Assembly (NCBI GenBank): GCA_045637095.1
Contig: JAZTYX010000009.1
Span: forward strand, 1 to 34,918
Source: UMGS1649 sp045637095
Lineage (GTDB): Bacteria; Bacillota; Clostridia; TANB77; CAG-465
Length of the DNA stretch: 34,918 nucleotides
Direction of reading: 5' to 3'
The notes beneath the pieces were generated by a model, which made no database searches, was not told the DNA's origin, and worked only from the letters and a program-made list of their open reading frames with translations. Position numbers and translations under genes: made by a program. Shown in pieces: positions 15,349-22,971 of this stretch (positions are counted from its first letter, which is position 1; the number at the start of each line of letters is the position of its first letter).

Positions 15349-15608
15349 GACACGTTTACAGGTGTGATGTAAGGTAAGATTGCCTAAAGATGCGTTATGG
15401 TATCATACTATTTTGTACAGATTTTGTTTGAACAAAAGCTGGCACCGTATTGTGATAGTCAAGCTATCACGATTGGAGACATAGGCGTTTCAGAGGCTCG
15501 CCTATACATATTTTTAGTAATAATATACGTACAAACCAACGCAAGCTAATTATTAAACAAACAACATACTTATATATTTAATGCTAACATAAATTAGCTT
15601 ATATATAA

Positions 15609-15642
15609 AACCGCCAAGGAACTCCATGACGGTTATTTTTTT
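15609..15642 (+). terminator. Terminator of the large non-coding RNA
   Basis: AACCGCCA (15609-15616) pairs with TGACGGTT (15627-15634) with one mismatch, ten-base loop, followed by ATTTTTTTATTT. On the minus strand it is followed by TTTTATATA, so it may also end tmcAL transcription weakly. Confidence 0.7.
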
Positions 15643-15670
15643 ATTTAAATTTTATTATACATATTATATT

Positions 15671-16855
15671 TTATTGTTTTACAACAATAGAGTTTGTATA
15701 ATCTTCATTCATATTATGAGCTATGTTATTAGCTAATATATCTAAGTATATACTTTCTTTTTCATTATTTTTTAAGGTGCCTATTATTTCATCTGTAACT
15801 TTAGGAATATATGTCACCTTGCTATTAGAAATCAAAGAAAGCAGGTTAGATGAAGACTCTTTCACTTTCAATATTCTTGCATAATTTACGTTACATAGAT
15901 TTATGTATTTTTCTTTAGTTATTCCAAGTAATATGTATGTACAAATTCTTTTAATTCTGCTTAATGTATATCTTTTGCTTTTTACATTAAGAATATATTC
16001 GTTATATGATGAAGAGGAAAGAAGTTCATCATATAGCTTGTTTTCTAAGCCTTCAGACACATCTTGAATGTTTTTTAATCCATCTTTACCAAGTTTAAGA
16101 ATACTAAATTTTAATAATTCCCAAATATTTTTGTTCAATTTATATCCATTTTTTTCTAATGCTAAAAAAGTATTTTCTGGTACAGATGAGGATATTTCTT
16201 TTAGTGTATTGTCAAGGGCTTCACGAATAGCTGTAGAGCTTGCATAATTACTTGTTTTAGAGATTTTATTGTCTTTGTGACTAGATTTATCTCTGTGAAC
16301 TAAAACGGGCTTAATTTGGCTTCTAGAGCTAATTAAAGCTTTAATATATTCTACACCTAAAAGATTGTTTGACTCTTCTAAAACATTTTTTAAATCGAAG
16401 TCTACAAAATCCATTGTAGCAAGATATTCTGCATTAGCATATGTAATACCATCTTTTAGATATTGTTTTTTCTTTTCTAAGATTTCTTTTTCATATTTTA
16501 CTTTAGCGCTAGCTATTTTTATAATGTTTTCTATATCTTGTGTCTCAGTGCCAAAGGCTATATGTGTAACACAGCCAAGACTGTTTAAGATATTTACAGC
16601 ACCTCTTGCAAAGTTTTCTGCACTTGAAGTTGCATATACAGTAGGAAGCTCTAAGACTAAATCTGCACCACATTCTACAGCTATTTTAGCTCTAGTAAAT
16701 TTATCTAGAGTAGCAATATTACCTTGTTCAGTAAAACTACCAGACATTAGTACTATTACATAATCTGCGTTTGTTAGTTCGCGAGCTTTTTGTATGTGGT
16801 AAATATGTCCGTTATGCATGGGGTTGTATTCTGCTATTATCCCTACAATGTTCAT
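15671..16855 (-). CDS. tmcAL: tRNA(Met) cytidine acetate ligase
   Basis: A 394-residue HIGH-superfamily nucleotidyltransferase (YlbM family). In the characterised Bacillus enzyme it uses ATP and acetate to make N4-acetylcytidine at the wobble base of elongator tRNA-Met. The N-terminal catalytic fold shows GIIAEYNPMHNGHIYHI, with HNGH at residues 14-17, and LMSGSFTEQGN near 37-47. ELPTVYATSSAENFARGAV follows, and the STAIRE element near residue 210 is the second nucleotide-binding motif. The C-terminal half is helical. ATG preceded by AAAGGAGATGAATAA on the minus strand. It converges on the large RNA and diverges from the RNase H gene. Confidence 0.93.
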   Translation of the reverse strand: MNIVGIIAEYNPMHNGHIYHIQKARELTNADYVIVLMSGSFTEQGNIATLDKFTRAKIAVECGADLVLELPTVYATSSAENFARGAVNILNSLGCVTHIAFGTETQDIENIIKIASAKVKYEKEILEKKKQYLKDGITYANAEYLATMDFVDFDLKNVLEESNNLLGVEYIKALISSRSQIKPVLVHRDKSSHKDNKISKTSNYASSTAIREALDNTLKEISSSVPENTFLALEKNGYKLNKNIWELLKFSILKLGKDGLKNIQDVSEGLENKLYDELLSSSSYNEYILNVKSKRYTLSRIKRICTYILLGITKEKYINLCNVNYARILKVKESSSNLLSLISNSKVTYIPKVTDEIIGTLKNNEKESIYLDILANNIAHNMNEDYTNSIVVKQ

Positions 16856-16896
16856 TTATTCATCTCCTTTTGTTGCAAGTTAATTTCATATGATAT

Positions 16897-16925
16897 ATAA
16901 TACCACAAAAGAGTGAGTATTACAA
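16897..16925 (-). promoter_or_regulatory. Promoter of tmcAL (minus strand)
   Basis: On the minus strand TTGTAA (16925-16920), 17-base spacer, TATTAT (16902-16897), about 41 bases before the tmcAL start, inside the divergent intergenic region. Confidence 0.55.
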
Positions 16926-16939
16926 TAAAGGAGAGCGTT

Positions 16940-17992
16940 ATGCAAAAAGTAACAATATATACAGATGGAGCATGTAGCGGAAATCCAGGGCCTGGAGGAT
17001 ATGCTGCAATAATTATGTGTGGAGATAGTTCTAAAGAAATATTTGGAGCAGAAAGACAAACAACAAATAACAGAATGGAACTAAGAGCCGCTATTGAAGG
17101 GCTTAAAGTTTTAACTAAACCATGTGAAGTTACATTATACTCAGATAGTGCATATTTAGTAAATGCATATCTAAACAAATGGGTTGAAGGCTGGAAGAAG
17201 AATGGTTGGAGAAATTCCCAAAAAGAAGCTGTTAAAAATGTGGATTTATGGGAAGAAATTGAACGATTAAGAGATATACATGTGGTTAACTTTGTTAAAG
17301 TTAAAGGTCATGCAGACAACAAGTACAATAATAGATGTGATGAGCTTGCAGTAGCAGCCATAAAGAACATAGATGAGCTTGAAAATGTGGAAAGTAAAGC
17401 TAACGAAGAATGTGAAAGAACAGATCTTGTATATAAAGTATTTAAAGATTATCCTGAACTTGAAACAGAAAGATTAAAACTTAGATTATTTAACGATACA
17501 GATGCAGATTCGTTATATGAAGCATGTAGCGATGAAAAGGTTACTAGATTCCTTTCTTTTGATACATATACATCAATAGCTGATGCGTATAAAAGATTAG
17601 ACTTCTTAAAAGAAGAATATGTAAAATTAGAAGAACCACCCGTTTGGGCTATAACCTTAAAAGGTGAAGATAAAGCAATAGGAAGCATAAATTATCTTCA
17701 TGTAAATGAAAAACATAGTGTAGCAGAGATAGGATATTGGTTAGCTAGCAAACATTGGAACAAAGGTATAATGACAGAAGCTGTTAAAGAGGTACTAAAG
17801 TTTGGTTTCGAAAACATGGGATTAAACAAGGTTGTTATCCAGTGTGACGCAAGAAATACAGGTTCGTATAGAGTAATGGAAAAATGTGGACTTGTACACG
17901 AGGGAACGTTAAGACAAGCAAGATTTAGTAAAGGCGAATTCATAGATTTAAAGACATATTCTATGCTTAAAGAAGAATACTTTAGTAAATAA
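16940..17992 (+). CDS. rnhA: RNase HI fused to a GNAT acetyltransferase
   Basis: A 350-residue fusion. Residues 1-143 are a complete type 1 RNase H, which cleaves RNA in RNA-DNA hybrids. D9 (YTDGACSGNPGPGG), E47 (NNRMELRAAIEGL), D69 (YSDSAY), H124 and D134 (GHADNKYNNRCDELA) match the catalytic set of the E. coli enzyme, and the basic protrusion WVEGWKKNGWRNS is present. Residues about 173-350 are a RimJ/RimL-type GNAT domain (ELETERLKLRLF...GYWLASKHWNKGIMTEAVKEVLKFGFE...CDARNTGSYRVMEKCGLVHEGTLRQA). A charged linker of about 30 residues joins them. ATG at 16940 follows AAAGGAGAGCGTT. RNase H alone would be about 150 residues. The acetyl acceptor is unknown. Confidence 0.93.
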   Translation: MQKVTIYTDGACSGNPGPGGYAAIIMCGDSSKEIFGAERQTTNNRMELRAAIEGLKVLTKPCEVTLYSDSAYLVNAYLNKWVEGWKKNGWRNSQKEAVKNVDLWEEIERLRDIHVVNFVKVKGHADNKYNNRCDELAVAAIKNIDELENVESKANEECERTDLVYKVFKDYPELETERLKLRLFNDTDADSLYEACSDEKVTRFLSFDTYTSIADAYKRLDFLKEEYVKLEEPPVWAITLKGEDKAIGSINYLHVNEKHSVAEIGYWLASKHWNKGIMTEAVKEVLKFGFENMGLNKVVIQCDARNTGSYRVMEKCGLVHEGTLRQARFSKGEFIDLKTYSMLKEEYFSK

Positions 17993-18007
17993 CAGACAAT
18001 AAACATA

Positions 18008-18046
18008 AACCACTTAAAACATACATAGTATGTTTTAGGTGGTTTT
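18008..18046 (+). terminator. Long hairpin after the RNase H fusion, holding the next ribosome binding site
   Basis: A 16-base stem with one G-U pair: AACCACTTAAAACATA (18008-18023) / TATGTTTTAGGTGGTT (18029-18044), loop CATAG. Only a short T run follows, so it may be a weak terminator. The right arm contains AGGTGG (18037-18042), the only ribosome binding site for the GTG start at 18047, so the hairpin would hide it. Confidence 0.6.
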
Positions 18047-18658
18047 GTGCTTAAAAAATTAGTTAAAGAATACATATTAAAGAATAAATATGATTTGTTT
18101 GTTATATTAATAATGATTTTAATAGGAATTACTGTAGGGATAGGAGTATATGCTTTTTCTGATTCAAATGTTAAAGAGGTATTAATAACCGAAGCAACAG
18201 GTGTGTTTAAGATTAGTGCTAGTAAAGAATACTTAGAAACTAATGTTGTAGCAAATGGCATAAAAATAAATATTATATTGATATGTGTTCTGGGGATAGC
18301 TAGTGTTACTTTGTTTGGCAGATATATAATTGAAATGATGGCGGTAATTAAAGGAGCAATGCTTAGTATATATGCAGCTATTTTATTTAATGTATTTGGA
18401 ATTGGATATGGAATACTTGTGGTGTTTTTATTGGTAGTGTTGGTTAATATTATATATTTGCCTGCATATATTTTTTTATCTGTTATGTTTATGGAAATAC
18501 ATTTTAATATATTTAAGAAGAGAAGTGGAATAACAAGCTTAGAAATGCTGGGTTATCTGGGTAAAGGAATACTTTCGTTTGTGGTTATATTTTCTGGTAT
18601 AATTGCAGAGCAAATGACAAGTTTAGTTGTATTAAAGCTATTTTTGAACATGAAATAA
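18047..18658 (+). CDS. spoIIM: SpoIIM-like membrane protein
   Basis: A 203-residue protein with about five membrane segments (near residues 17-36, 74-92, 96-118, 122-152 and 174-198). The pattern N-terminal KNKYDLFVILIMILIGITVG, central LFGRYIIEMMAVIKGAMLSI and PAYIFLSVMF near residue 143 fits the DUF95/SpoIIM family. SpoIIM acts with SpoIIP and SpoIID in peptidoglycan remodelling during forespore engulfment. The following xerD gene supports this, since spoIIM lies near the xerD homologue ripX in bacilli and clostridia. Start is GTG at 18047; an in-frame TAG at 18026 excludes a longer protein. The site AGGTGG lies inside a hairpin. Confidence 0.7.
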   Translation: MLKKLVKEYILKNKYDLFVILIMILIGITVGIGVYAFSDSNVKEVLITEATGVFKISASKEYLETNVVANGIKINIILICVLGIASVTLFGRYIIEMMAVIKGAMLSIYAAILFNVFGIGYGILVVFLLVVLVNIIYLPAYIFLSVMFMEIHFNIFKKRSGITSLEMLGYLGKGILSFVVIFSGIIAEQMTSLVVLKLFLNMK

Positions 18659-18709
18659 AGTATAAAAAGAATAAAAAACAAAATTGGTTACATAAAAATA
18701 AAAAAACAC

Positions 18710-18738
18710 TTGCAAATCCCGAAAAAGTAGTGTAAAAT
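18710..18738 (+). promoter_or_regulatory. Promoter of xerD
   Basis: TTGCAA (18710-18715), 17-base spacer, TAAAAT (18733-18738), 50 bases before the xerD start. No terminator is visible after spoIIM, so read-through is also possible. Confidence 0.6.
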
Positions 18739-18788
18739 AGTAGCAGTTATTAAAAAATTATGTAATATACAGCATATGGGGGTAAGAA

Positions 18789-19667
18789 ATGGAACTTATA
18801 ATTCAAGACTTTATTGAGTACTTAGAAAGCAGACAAGTGTCTAAAAACACATTACTATCTTACAAAAGAGATATCAACCAACTATCAGAATATCTAGATG
18901 AAGTTGGAAAGAAGATGTTCGAAGCAACAGAAGAAGACCTAGTAGCCTATATTGCTTACATGCAAACATTAGGAAAATCTAATGCAACAATATCTAGAGG
19001 TATTGCTTCTATGAAAGCATTCTACAGATATTTATTAAAATTAAAACTAGTTGAAGAAAATATAGCAGACAAGCTATCTTCACCTAAAGTTGAAAAGAAA
19101 GAGCTTTCAATACTATCTGTAACTGAAGTAGAGAGCCTACTTGAACAACCTAATCTTTCTGACCTTAAAGGCCAAAGAGATAAGGCTATGTTGGAGACGC
19201 TTTACGCAACTGGTATCAGAGTTACAGAATTAATATCTTTGAATTTAAGTGAATTAAACCTTAACGCTGGACATATAAAAGTTAAAAAGAAAAATAAAGA
19301 GAGAATTATTCCATTAGGAAATACAACTCTTAGATATTTAAGAGAATACGTAGAAAATGTAAGACCTCTACTTATTAAAACAGAGGACGAGCCATCTTTA
19401 TTTATAAACGCTAATGGTCAAAAAATGACTAGACAAGGATTCTGGAAAATATTAAAACAATATAAAGAACAAGCAAAAATAGATAAAGAATTAACACCAC
19501 ACACAATCAGACATTCATTTGCAGTACATATGTTGCAAAATGGTGCTGAAATAAAAACAGTACAAGAATTATTAGGACACACAGATGTAGCATCTACTTT
19601 AATGTACACACATGTTGCAGATATGAGACTAAGAGATGAGTACTTAAAAGCACATCCAAGAGGATAA
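18789..19667 (+). CDS. xerD: Tyrosine recombinase XerD
   Basis: A 292-residue tyrosine recombinase of XerC/XerD size, which resolves chromosome dimers at dif with FtsK. The N-terminal SAM-like DNA-binding domain (residues 1-95) has YLESRQVSKNTLLSYKRDINQL. The catalytic residues are R144 (ATGIRVTEL), a Lys in the KVKKKNKERIIPL beta-hairpin, H238 and R241 (HTIRHSF), H264 (LLGHTDV) and Y273 (YTHV). The gene context with spoIIM and the absence of integration signs favour the housekeeping enzyme over a phage integrase. GGGGG site before ATG; terminator follows. Confidence 0.9.
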   Translation: MELIIQDFIEYLESRQVSKNTLLSYKRDINQLSEYLDEVGKKMFEATEEDLVAYIAYMQTLGKSNATISRGIASMKAFYRYLLKLKLVEENIADKLSSPKVEKKELSILSVTEVESLLEQPNLSDLKGQRDKAMLETLYATGIRVTELISLNLSELNLNAGHIKVKKKNKERIIPLGNTTLRYLREYVENVRPLLIKTEDEPSLFINANGQKMTRQGFWKILKQYKEQAKIDKELTPHTIRHSFAVHMLQNGAEIKTVQELLGHTDVASTLMYTHVADMRLRDEYLKAHPRG

Positions 19668-19672
19668 ACATG

Positions 19673-19700
19673 AAGCGGATACATAAGTATTCGCTTTTTA
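19673..19700 (+). terminator. Terminator after xerD
   Basis: Ten-base stem with one G-U pair, AAGCGGATAC (19673-19682) / GTATTCGCTT (19687-19696), loop ATAA, followed by TTTATATA. Confidence 0.75.
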
Positions 19701-19749
19701 TATACACAAAACAAGTAATAGAATTTATACAAATACATTGGGAGAAATT

Positions 19750-20487
19750 ATGAGAAATATTAAATTAACAATAGAATATGACGGAACTAACTTTAGTGGT
19801 TGGCAAATACAAAAAGATAAAAGAACAATAGAAGAAGAATTAGAAACAGCTTTAGCAAAAATATTAAAAGAGGAAGTTAAAGTAATTGGTTCTGGTAGAA
19901 CTGATGCTGGAGTTCATGCAATGGGACAAGTTGCAAACTTCAAAACAGACAAGACAATAAAACCAGAAGAGTTACATGCTGCGTTAAATACAATGCTACC
20001 TTATGATATAGTAATACTTAATGTGGAAGATGTGGATGAAGACTTCAACGCAAGAATATCTGCAAAGGCAAAACACTATAGATATGTGATTAACAATGCT
20101 AAATTTCCATCTGCGCTTAATGCAAATAGAGAATATCATTATAAATATTTCTTAGATACAGAAGCTATGCAACTTGCAGCAAATGATCTTAAAGGCAAAC
20201 ATGATTTTAAGGCGTTTATGGCAGCAGGAAGCACAGTTAAAGATACTGAAAGAGAAATTTACGATATACAGGTTGCAAGACTTGGAAATAGAGTTATAAT
20301 AGATGTAGTGGGTAATGGCTTTTTATACAATATGGTTAGAATAATTGCAGGAACTTTAATAGATGTTGGTTCTGGTAAATTAGACATATGTGTGATAAAG
20401 AACATGATTGAAACAGGGGATAGAAATTTAGGTGGAAGAACAGTTGCACCTGAAGGGTTATTCTTAGTAAATGTAGCGTATAACTAA
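19750..20487 (+). CDS. truA: tRNA pseudouridine(38-40) synthase TruA
   Basis: A 245-residue enzyme that makes pseudouridine at positions 38-40 of the anticodon stem-loop. Visible are the opening NIKLTIEYDGTNFSGWQIQ, the catalytic Asp52 in GSGRTDAGVHAMGQVANF, the RYVI.NAK.PSALN region, and FLYNMVRIIAGTL...VG.G near residues 191-210. The ATG at 19750 fits the GGGAGAAATT site; an in-frame TTG at 19738 would overlap that site and is not used. It is followed 32 bases later by the transporter gene, with which it is probably co-transcribed. Confidence 0.95.
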   Translation: MRNIKLTIEYDGTNFSGWQIQKDKRTIEEELETALAKILKEEVKVIGSGRTDAGVHAMGQVANFKTDKTIKPEELHAALNTMLPYDIVILNVEDVDEDFNARISAKAKHYRYVINNAKFPSALNANREYHYKYFLDTEAMQLAANDLKGKHDFKAFMAAGSTVKDTEREIYDIQVARLGNRVIIDVVGNGFLYNMVRIIAGTLIDVGSGKLDICVIKNMIETGDRNLGGRTVAPEGLFLVNVAYN

Positions 20488-20519
20488 CATTTACAACTTT
20501 AAGTATTAAAGAGGGTATA

Positions 20520-21716
20520 ATGAACAAAAGAATAGGAAAAGAAGCTAAAAAATTGCTATGTGGAGATTTAATATACATTTTAACGGGAGTGTTTATTAAT
20601 ACATTTTTAGTAGCATATTTTTTACAGGTAACAGATGATAACATATCTAAAATAGCACTATACTATTTAACAGTGCACGCTATAAGATTTATAGGAGCGC
20701 TTGCGGTAGGTGAACATATAAAGAAGCATCCGGGAATTATAAAGGCAGTATTGTCTTTAAGTGTAATAGCCAGAGCAATATTTATACTTTTTATAGTAGT
20801 ATTAAAAGAAGAAATAGTAAGAAATTACATATGGGTAGCAAGTATCTATGCATTGTCTGAAGTGCTTTACTGGTCAACGCATGAGATGATGTACATAGGA
20901 CTTACAAATAACAATAATAGAAAGCAATTTGTGGCAACCAAAAAAGTATTAGATAAAGTAATAAATATAGTTGCTCCTGTAGTGTTAGGAACATCTATTG
21001 AGCTAGCATCGTTTAACGAAATATCTATATATGTATTTGTATTAGCACTAATAGAAATTGCAATAACATTATGGATAAAGCAGCCTAATATTTCTAAATC
21101 ACAAAAGATATATAACATGGAAGCTTTTAAGTGGAAGATTAAAGAAGAAAACTTAGAAGGAACAAGAAATTTTGCTAGAGCAGGTGTTGCTTATGGTATA
21201 TTTGAAAAGACAATAAGTAAAATTATTATTGTAATAACATTAATGACATTTAAGACTGAAATGAGTCTTGGAATACTTACAACGGTATTCTCGTTGTGTT
21301 CAATGTTAGCAATTTTAATATATAATAAACTAGATACAAAAAAGACATATAAGTCTATATTTAACATCCTTTCTATAGCAATAATATTTAGTGTAATTGG
21401 ATTATTTTTAGATATAAATAAAATAACATTAATAATATTTAATTTCTGCTATATGGTTGGATTTGGAATATATGATGTTGTATACAACATCAAGAAGGCA
21501 AATATAGTAGTAGATGAGAGATTAGAGGAATATAAAGAGGAATATCTTGCATATGTTACAGCATCTATATCTTGTGGAAGATTTATAGGATATAGCATGA
21601 TGTTGGTTGCAGGAGTATTAAATAGTTTGCTATTCTTCAAGTTACTTTTGGTGGTAACAACAATAGCAATTCCTGTGTTTACTAATTACTTAATAAAGCT
21701 AGAAAGTAAGGGATAA
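20520..21716 (+). CDS. MFS-like multispanning transporter
   Basis: A 398-residue membrane protein with about ten to twelve hydrophobic segments, a positively charged N-terminus and a central cytoplasmic loop (about residues 185-215, with QPNISKSQKIYNMEAFKWKIKEENLEG). Length and topology fit the major facilitator superfamily. The segment YWSTHEMMYIGLTNNNNRKQFVATKKVLDKV resembles the loop between helices 4 and 5 of MFS members, where a conserved Arg/Lys stretch follows. The substrate cannot be predicted. ATG preceded by AAAGAGGGTATA. It follows truA closely and is ended by an inverted repeat that also overlaps the next promoter. Confidence 0.7.
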   Translation: MNKRIGKEAKKLLCGDLIYILTGVFINTFLVAYFLQVTDDNISKIALYYLTVHAIRFIGALAVGEHIKKHPGIIKAVLSLSVIARAIFILFIVVLKEEIVRNYIWVASIYALSEVLYWSTHEMMYIGLTNNNNRKQFVATKKVLDKVINIVAPVVLGTSIELASFNEISIYVFVLALIEIAITLWIKQPNISKSQKIYNMEAFKWKIKEENLEGTRNFARAGVAYGIFEKTISKIIIVITLMTFKTEMSLGILTTVFSLCSMLAILIYNKLDTKKTYKSIFNILSIAIIFSVIGLFLDINKITLIIFNFCYMVGFGIYDVVYNIKKANIVVDERLEEYKEEYLAYVTASISCGRFIGYSMMLVAGVLNSLLFFKLLLVVTTIAIPVFTNYLIKLESKG

Positions 21717-21733
21717 ACTAAAATATCATGACA

Positions 21734-21770
21734 TTGAAAAAGCCTAGTAATTATGGTATAATTACTAGGC
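21734..21770 (+). promoter_or_regulatory. Promoter of the DUF1385 gene embedded in a perfect inverted repeat
   Basis: TTGAAA (21734-21739), 17-base spacer and TATAAT (21757-21762) preceded by TGG (extended -10). GCCTAGTAATTA (21742-21753) and TAATTACTAGGC (21759-21770) form a perfect 12-base inverted repeat around the -10. Followed by TAGTTTATT, it could end the MFS transcript; as duplex DNA it is a possible operator. Confidence 0.7.
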
Positions 21771-21810
21771 TAGTTTATTAAATTCCAAAATAATTAAAGA
21801 GGAGAAGAAC

Positions 21811-22656
21811 ATGATTAATGTAGGAGGAAGTAGTTACAACAATGGTATTCGCTTTATAGGCGAAACATATAGTGTTAGCTTTGAAGATAAGCCCGGAAAA
21901 ACGGAAATAACTGTAAAGCAAAACATAGCAAAAGACACAAGTAAATTTATGCGGTTCTTAAAGAAAATCCCGCTTGTAAGAGGTTTTGTAAATGTTATAT
22001 GCAAAAACAAGTTTCTACTTGCAATATTTGCAGTGGATATTGTATTAAACATTATAATGTTAGCAAGAAGAACAACAGAAACCACGGCAAACACGACAGG
22101 TACAGTAAGCGAAGGCTTAATAATAGCTCTTATGGTATTATCCATTCTTTCGGTTATTACATCGATTGCACTTATTATTTATTTGCTTTCAAAGATGTTT
22201 GTTAACATGAAGAATACATGGATGTATCACGGGGCGGAACACAAGGTCATAGAAACTAATTATGCGGGTAAAAAGATAAATCTTGAAAACTGTAAACAAG
22301 CTCCCAGAGTTAGTGATAACTGTGGAACGATGCTTGCAAGTATAATGATTTGTGTATATGTAATTATATTTGTTTTTGAGATTGTAAGTGGTATTAACAT
22401 TTGGAGCTCTATAGAACTTACTTTGGGTATTACAATATCCTATGAGCTGTTTAGAGTTAAGAGAACTAATATACTTCTTAAACCTGTATTTAAGCTTGGA
22501 TATTTACTTCAAGAGAAGTGTTTTACTAAAGAACCAAATGAACATCAATTAGCTCAAGCAATGCTTGCGTTTTCTATCTTGGAAGGACTTGAAACAAAGG
22601 AATTAACATTAGAAGATGTAAATGAAGTGTTAAGCGAAGCTAATATGACTCCATAA
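21811..22656 (+). CDS. DUF1385 family membrane protein
   Basis: A 281-residue protein of the DUF1385 (YqhQ-like) family. The family hallmarks are an early MRF...IPLVRGF segment (about residues 48-60) and a conserved HGAEHK motif followed by an ENC...CGT block: MYHGAEHKVIETNYAGKKINLENC and SDNCGTMLAS here, near residues 145-175. Three to four membrane segments flank the motif (about 64-85, 105-130, 176-198 and 202-215). The function is not firmly established. The family GG.AVIEGVMM.G N-terminus is altered to GGSSYNNGIRFIGE. AGAGGAGAAGAAC precedes the ATG; own promoter and terminator. Confidence 0.85.
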   Translation: MINVGGSSYNNGIRFIGETYSVSFEDKPGKTEITVKQNIAKDTSKFMRFLKKIPLVRGFVNVICKNKFLLAIFAVDIVLNIIMLARRTTETTANTTGTVSEGLIIALMVLSILSVITSIALIIYLLSKMFVNMKNTWMYHGAEHKVIETNYAGKKINLENCKQAPRVSDNCGTMLASIMICVYVIIFVFEIVSGINIWSSIELTLGITISYELFRVKRTNILLKPVFKLGYLLQEKCFTKEPNEHQLAQAMLAFSILEGLETKELTLEDVNEVLSEANMTP

Positions 22657-22689
22657 GAGTAAAGAACCAAAAAACAAAACTTAAGCACA

Positions 22690-22724
22690 AAAACACCTTG
22701 AGATTTCTCAAGGTGTTTTGTTTA
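22690..22724. terminator. Bidirectional terminator between convergent genes
   Basis: Perfect 13-base stem AAAACACCTTGAG (22690-22702) / CTCAAGGTGTTTT (22707-22719), loop ATTT, with T-rich sequence on the right and A-rich on the left, serving the DUF1385 gene and the minus-strand 22753 gene. Confidence 0.85.
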
Positions 22725-22752
22725 CCAAAGCGACTATACTAAAGAGGTATAA

Positions 22753-22971
22753 TTAATATCCGTTGATGATGGTTTCAAGCATAACATAGTAGTCCGTTCT
22801 ATCATAGGAACCTGATTTACCTACTACTTTAATACCAAACATGCCTCTTAAGAATGCTGCTTTTTCGCTTACATTTTTAAGACCTGTTGTTTCTTCGATG
22901 AGTTCATCAGCTTTTTCTGCACTAGGCGCAGTTTCAATTAAGAGTTTGAGTTGCTCATGAGTTAAGTTCAT
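22753..22971 (-). CDS. Small soluble protein, stand-alone copy of the upstream gene's C-terminal domain
   Basis: A 72-residue, mostly helical protein of unknown function. Its sequence LTHEQLKLLIETAPSAEKADELIEETTGL lines up with LSSEELMHLISTAPTTDIADQIIESVTGI in the C-terminal part of the preceding protein (22968-23660). The later parts also align around the K......LY/MF...I pattern and the final Y..ML..I/Y.DIL..V helix. The two are therefore paralogous domains. The start codon overlaps the previous stop as ATGA, and the AAGGAG site lies in the preceding gene, so translation is coupled and the products are probably made together. Confidence 0.75.
   Translation of the reverse strand: MNLTHEQLKLLIETAPSAEKADELIEETTGLKNVSEKAAFLRGMFGIKVVGKSGSYDRTDYYVMLETIINGY

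Larger units (their letters stand above)
15034..15642 (+). ncRNA. Large structured non-coding RNA, about 600 nt, unrecognised family
   Basis: This gene-free stretch is bounded by a good promoter and a hairpin with a T-tract, giving a transcript near 610 nt. I find no plausible protein frame. It is dense in helices: AATAGAAT/ATTCTATT (15080-15097), TATGTA/TACATA (15140-15157 region), a closed multi-branch element with TTAAATAG (15172-15179) / CTATTTAA (15230-15237) enclosing CACTATC/GGTAGTG (15182-15203) and TCCTG/CAGGA (15208-15225), hairpins at 15240-15253 and 15254-15267, TTTTGT/ACAAAA (15422-15437), ATTGTGATAG/CTATCACGAT (15449-15473), ATAGGCG/CGCCTAT (15481-15505) and AAGCTAATT/AATTAGCTT (15543-15600). 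It also contains a 38-base tandem duplication. Size, complexity and host type resemble the ROOL, OLE and GOLLD classes of ornate large RNAs, but I cannot assign one from memory. Chromosomal place: between rplQ and convergent tmcAL. Confidence 0.7.

Noticed and set aside
15034..15642. tmRNA, RNase P RNA, group II intron or OMEGA-type guide RNA
   Set aside because: No tRNA-like ends or tag frame, no RNase P core motifs, no domain V-like hairpin and no adjacent IscB/TnpB or reverse transcriptase gene.
18789..19667. Phage or island integrase
   Set aside because: XerD-like length and motifs, a spoIIM-xerD context and no attachment-site repeats or phage genes nearby.
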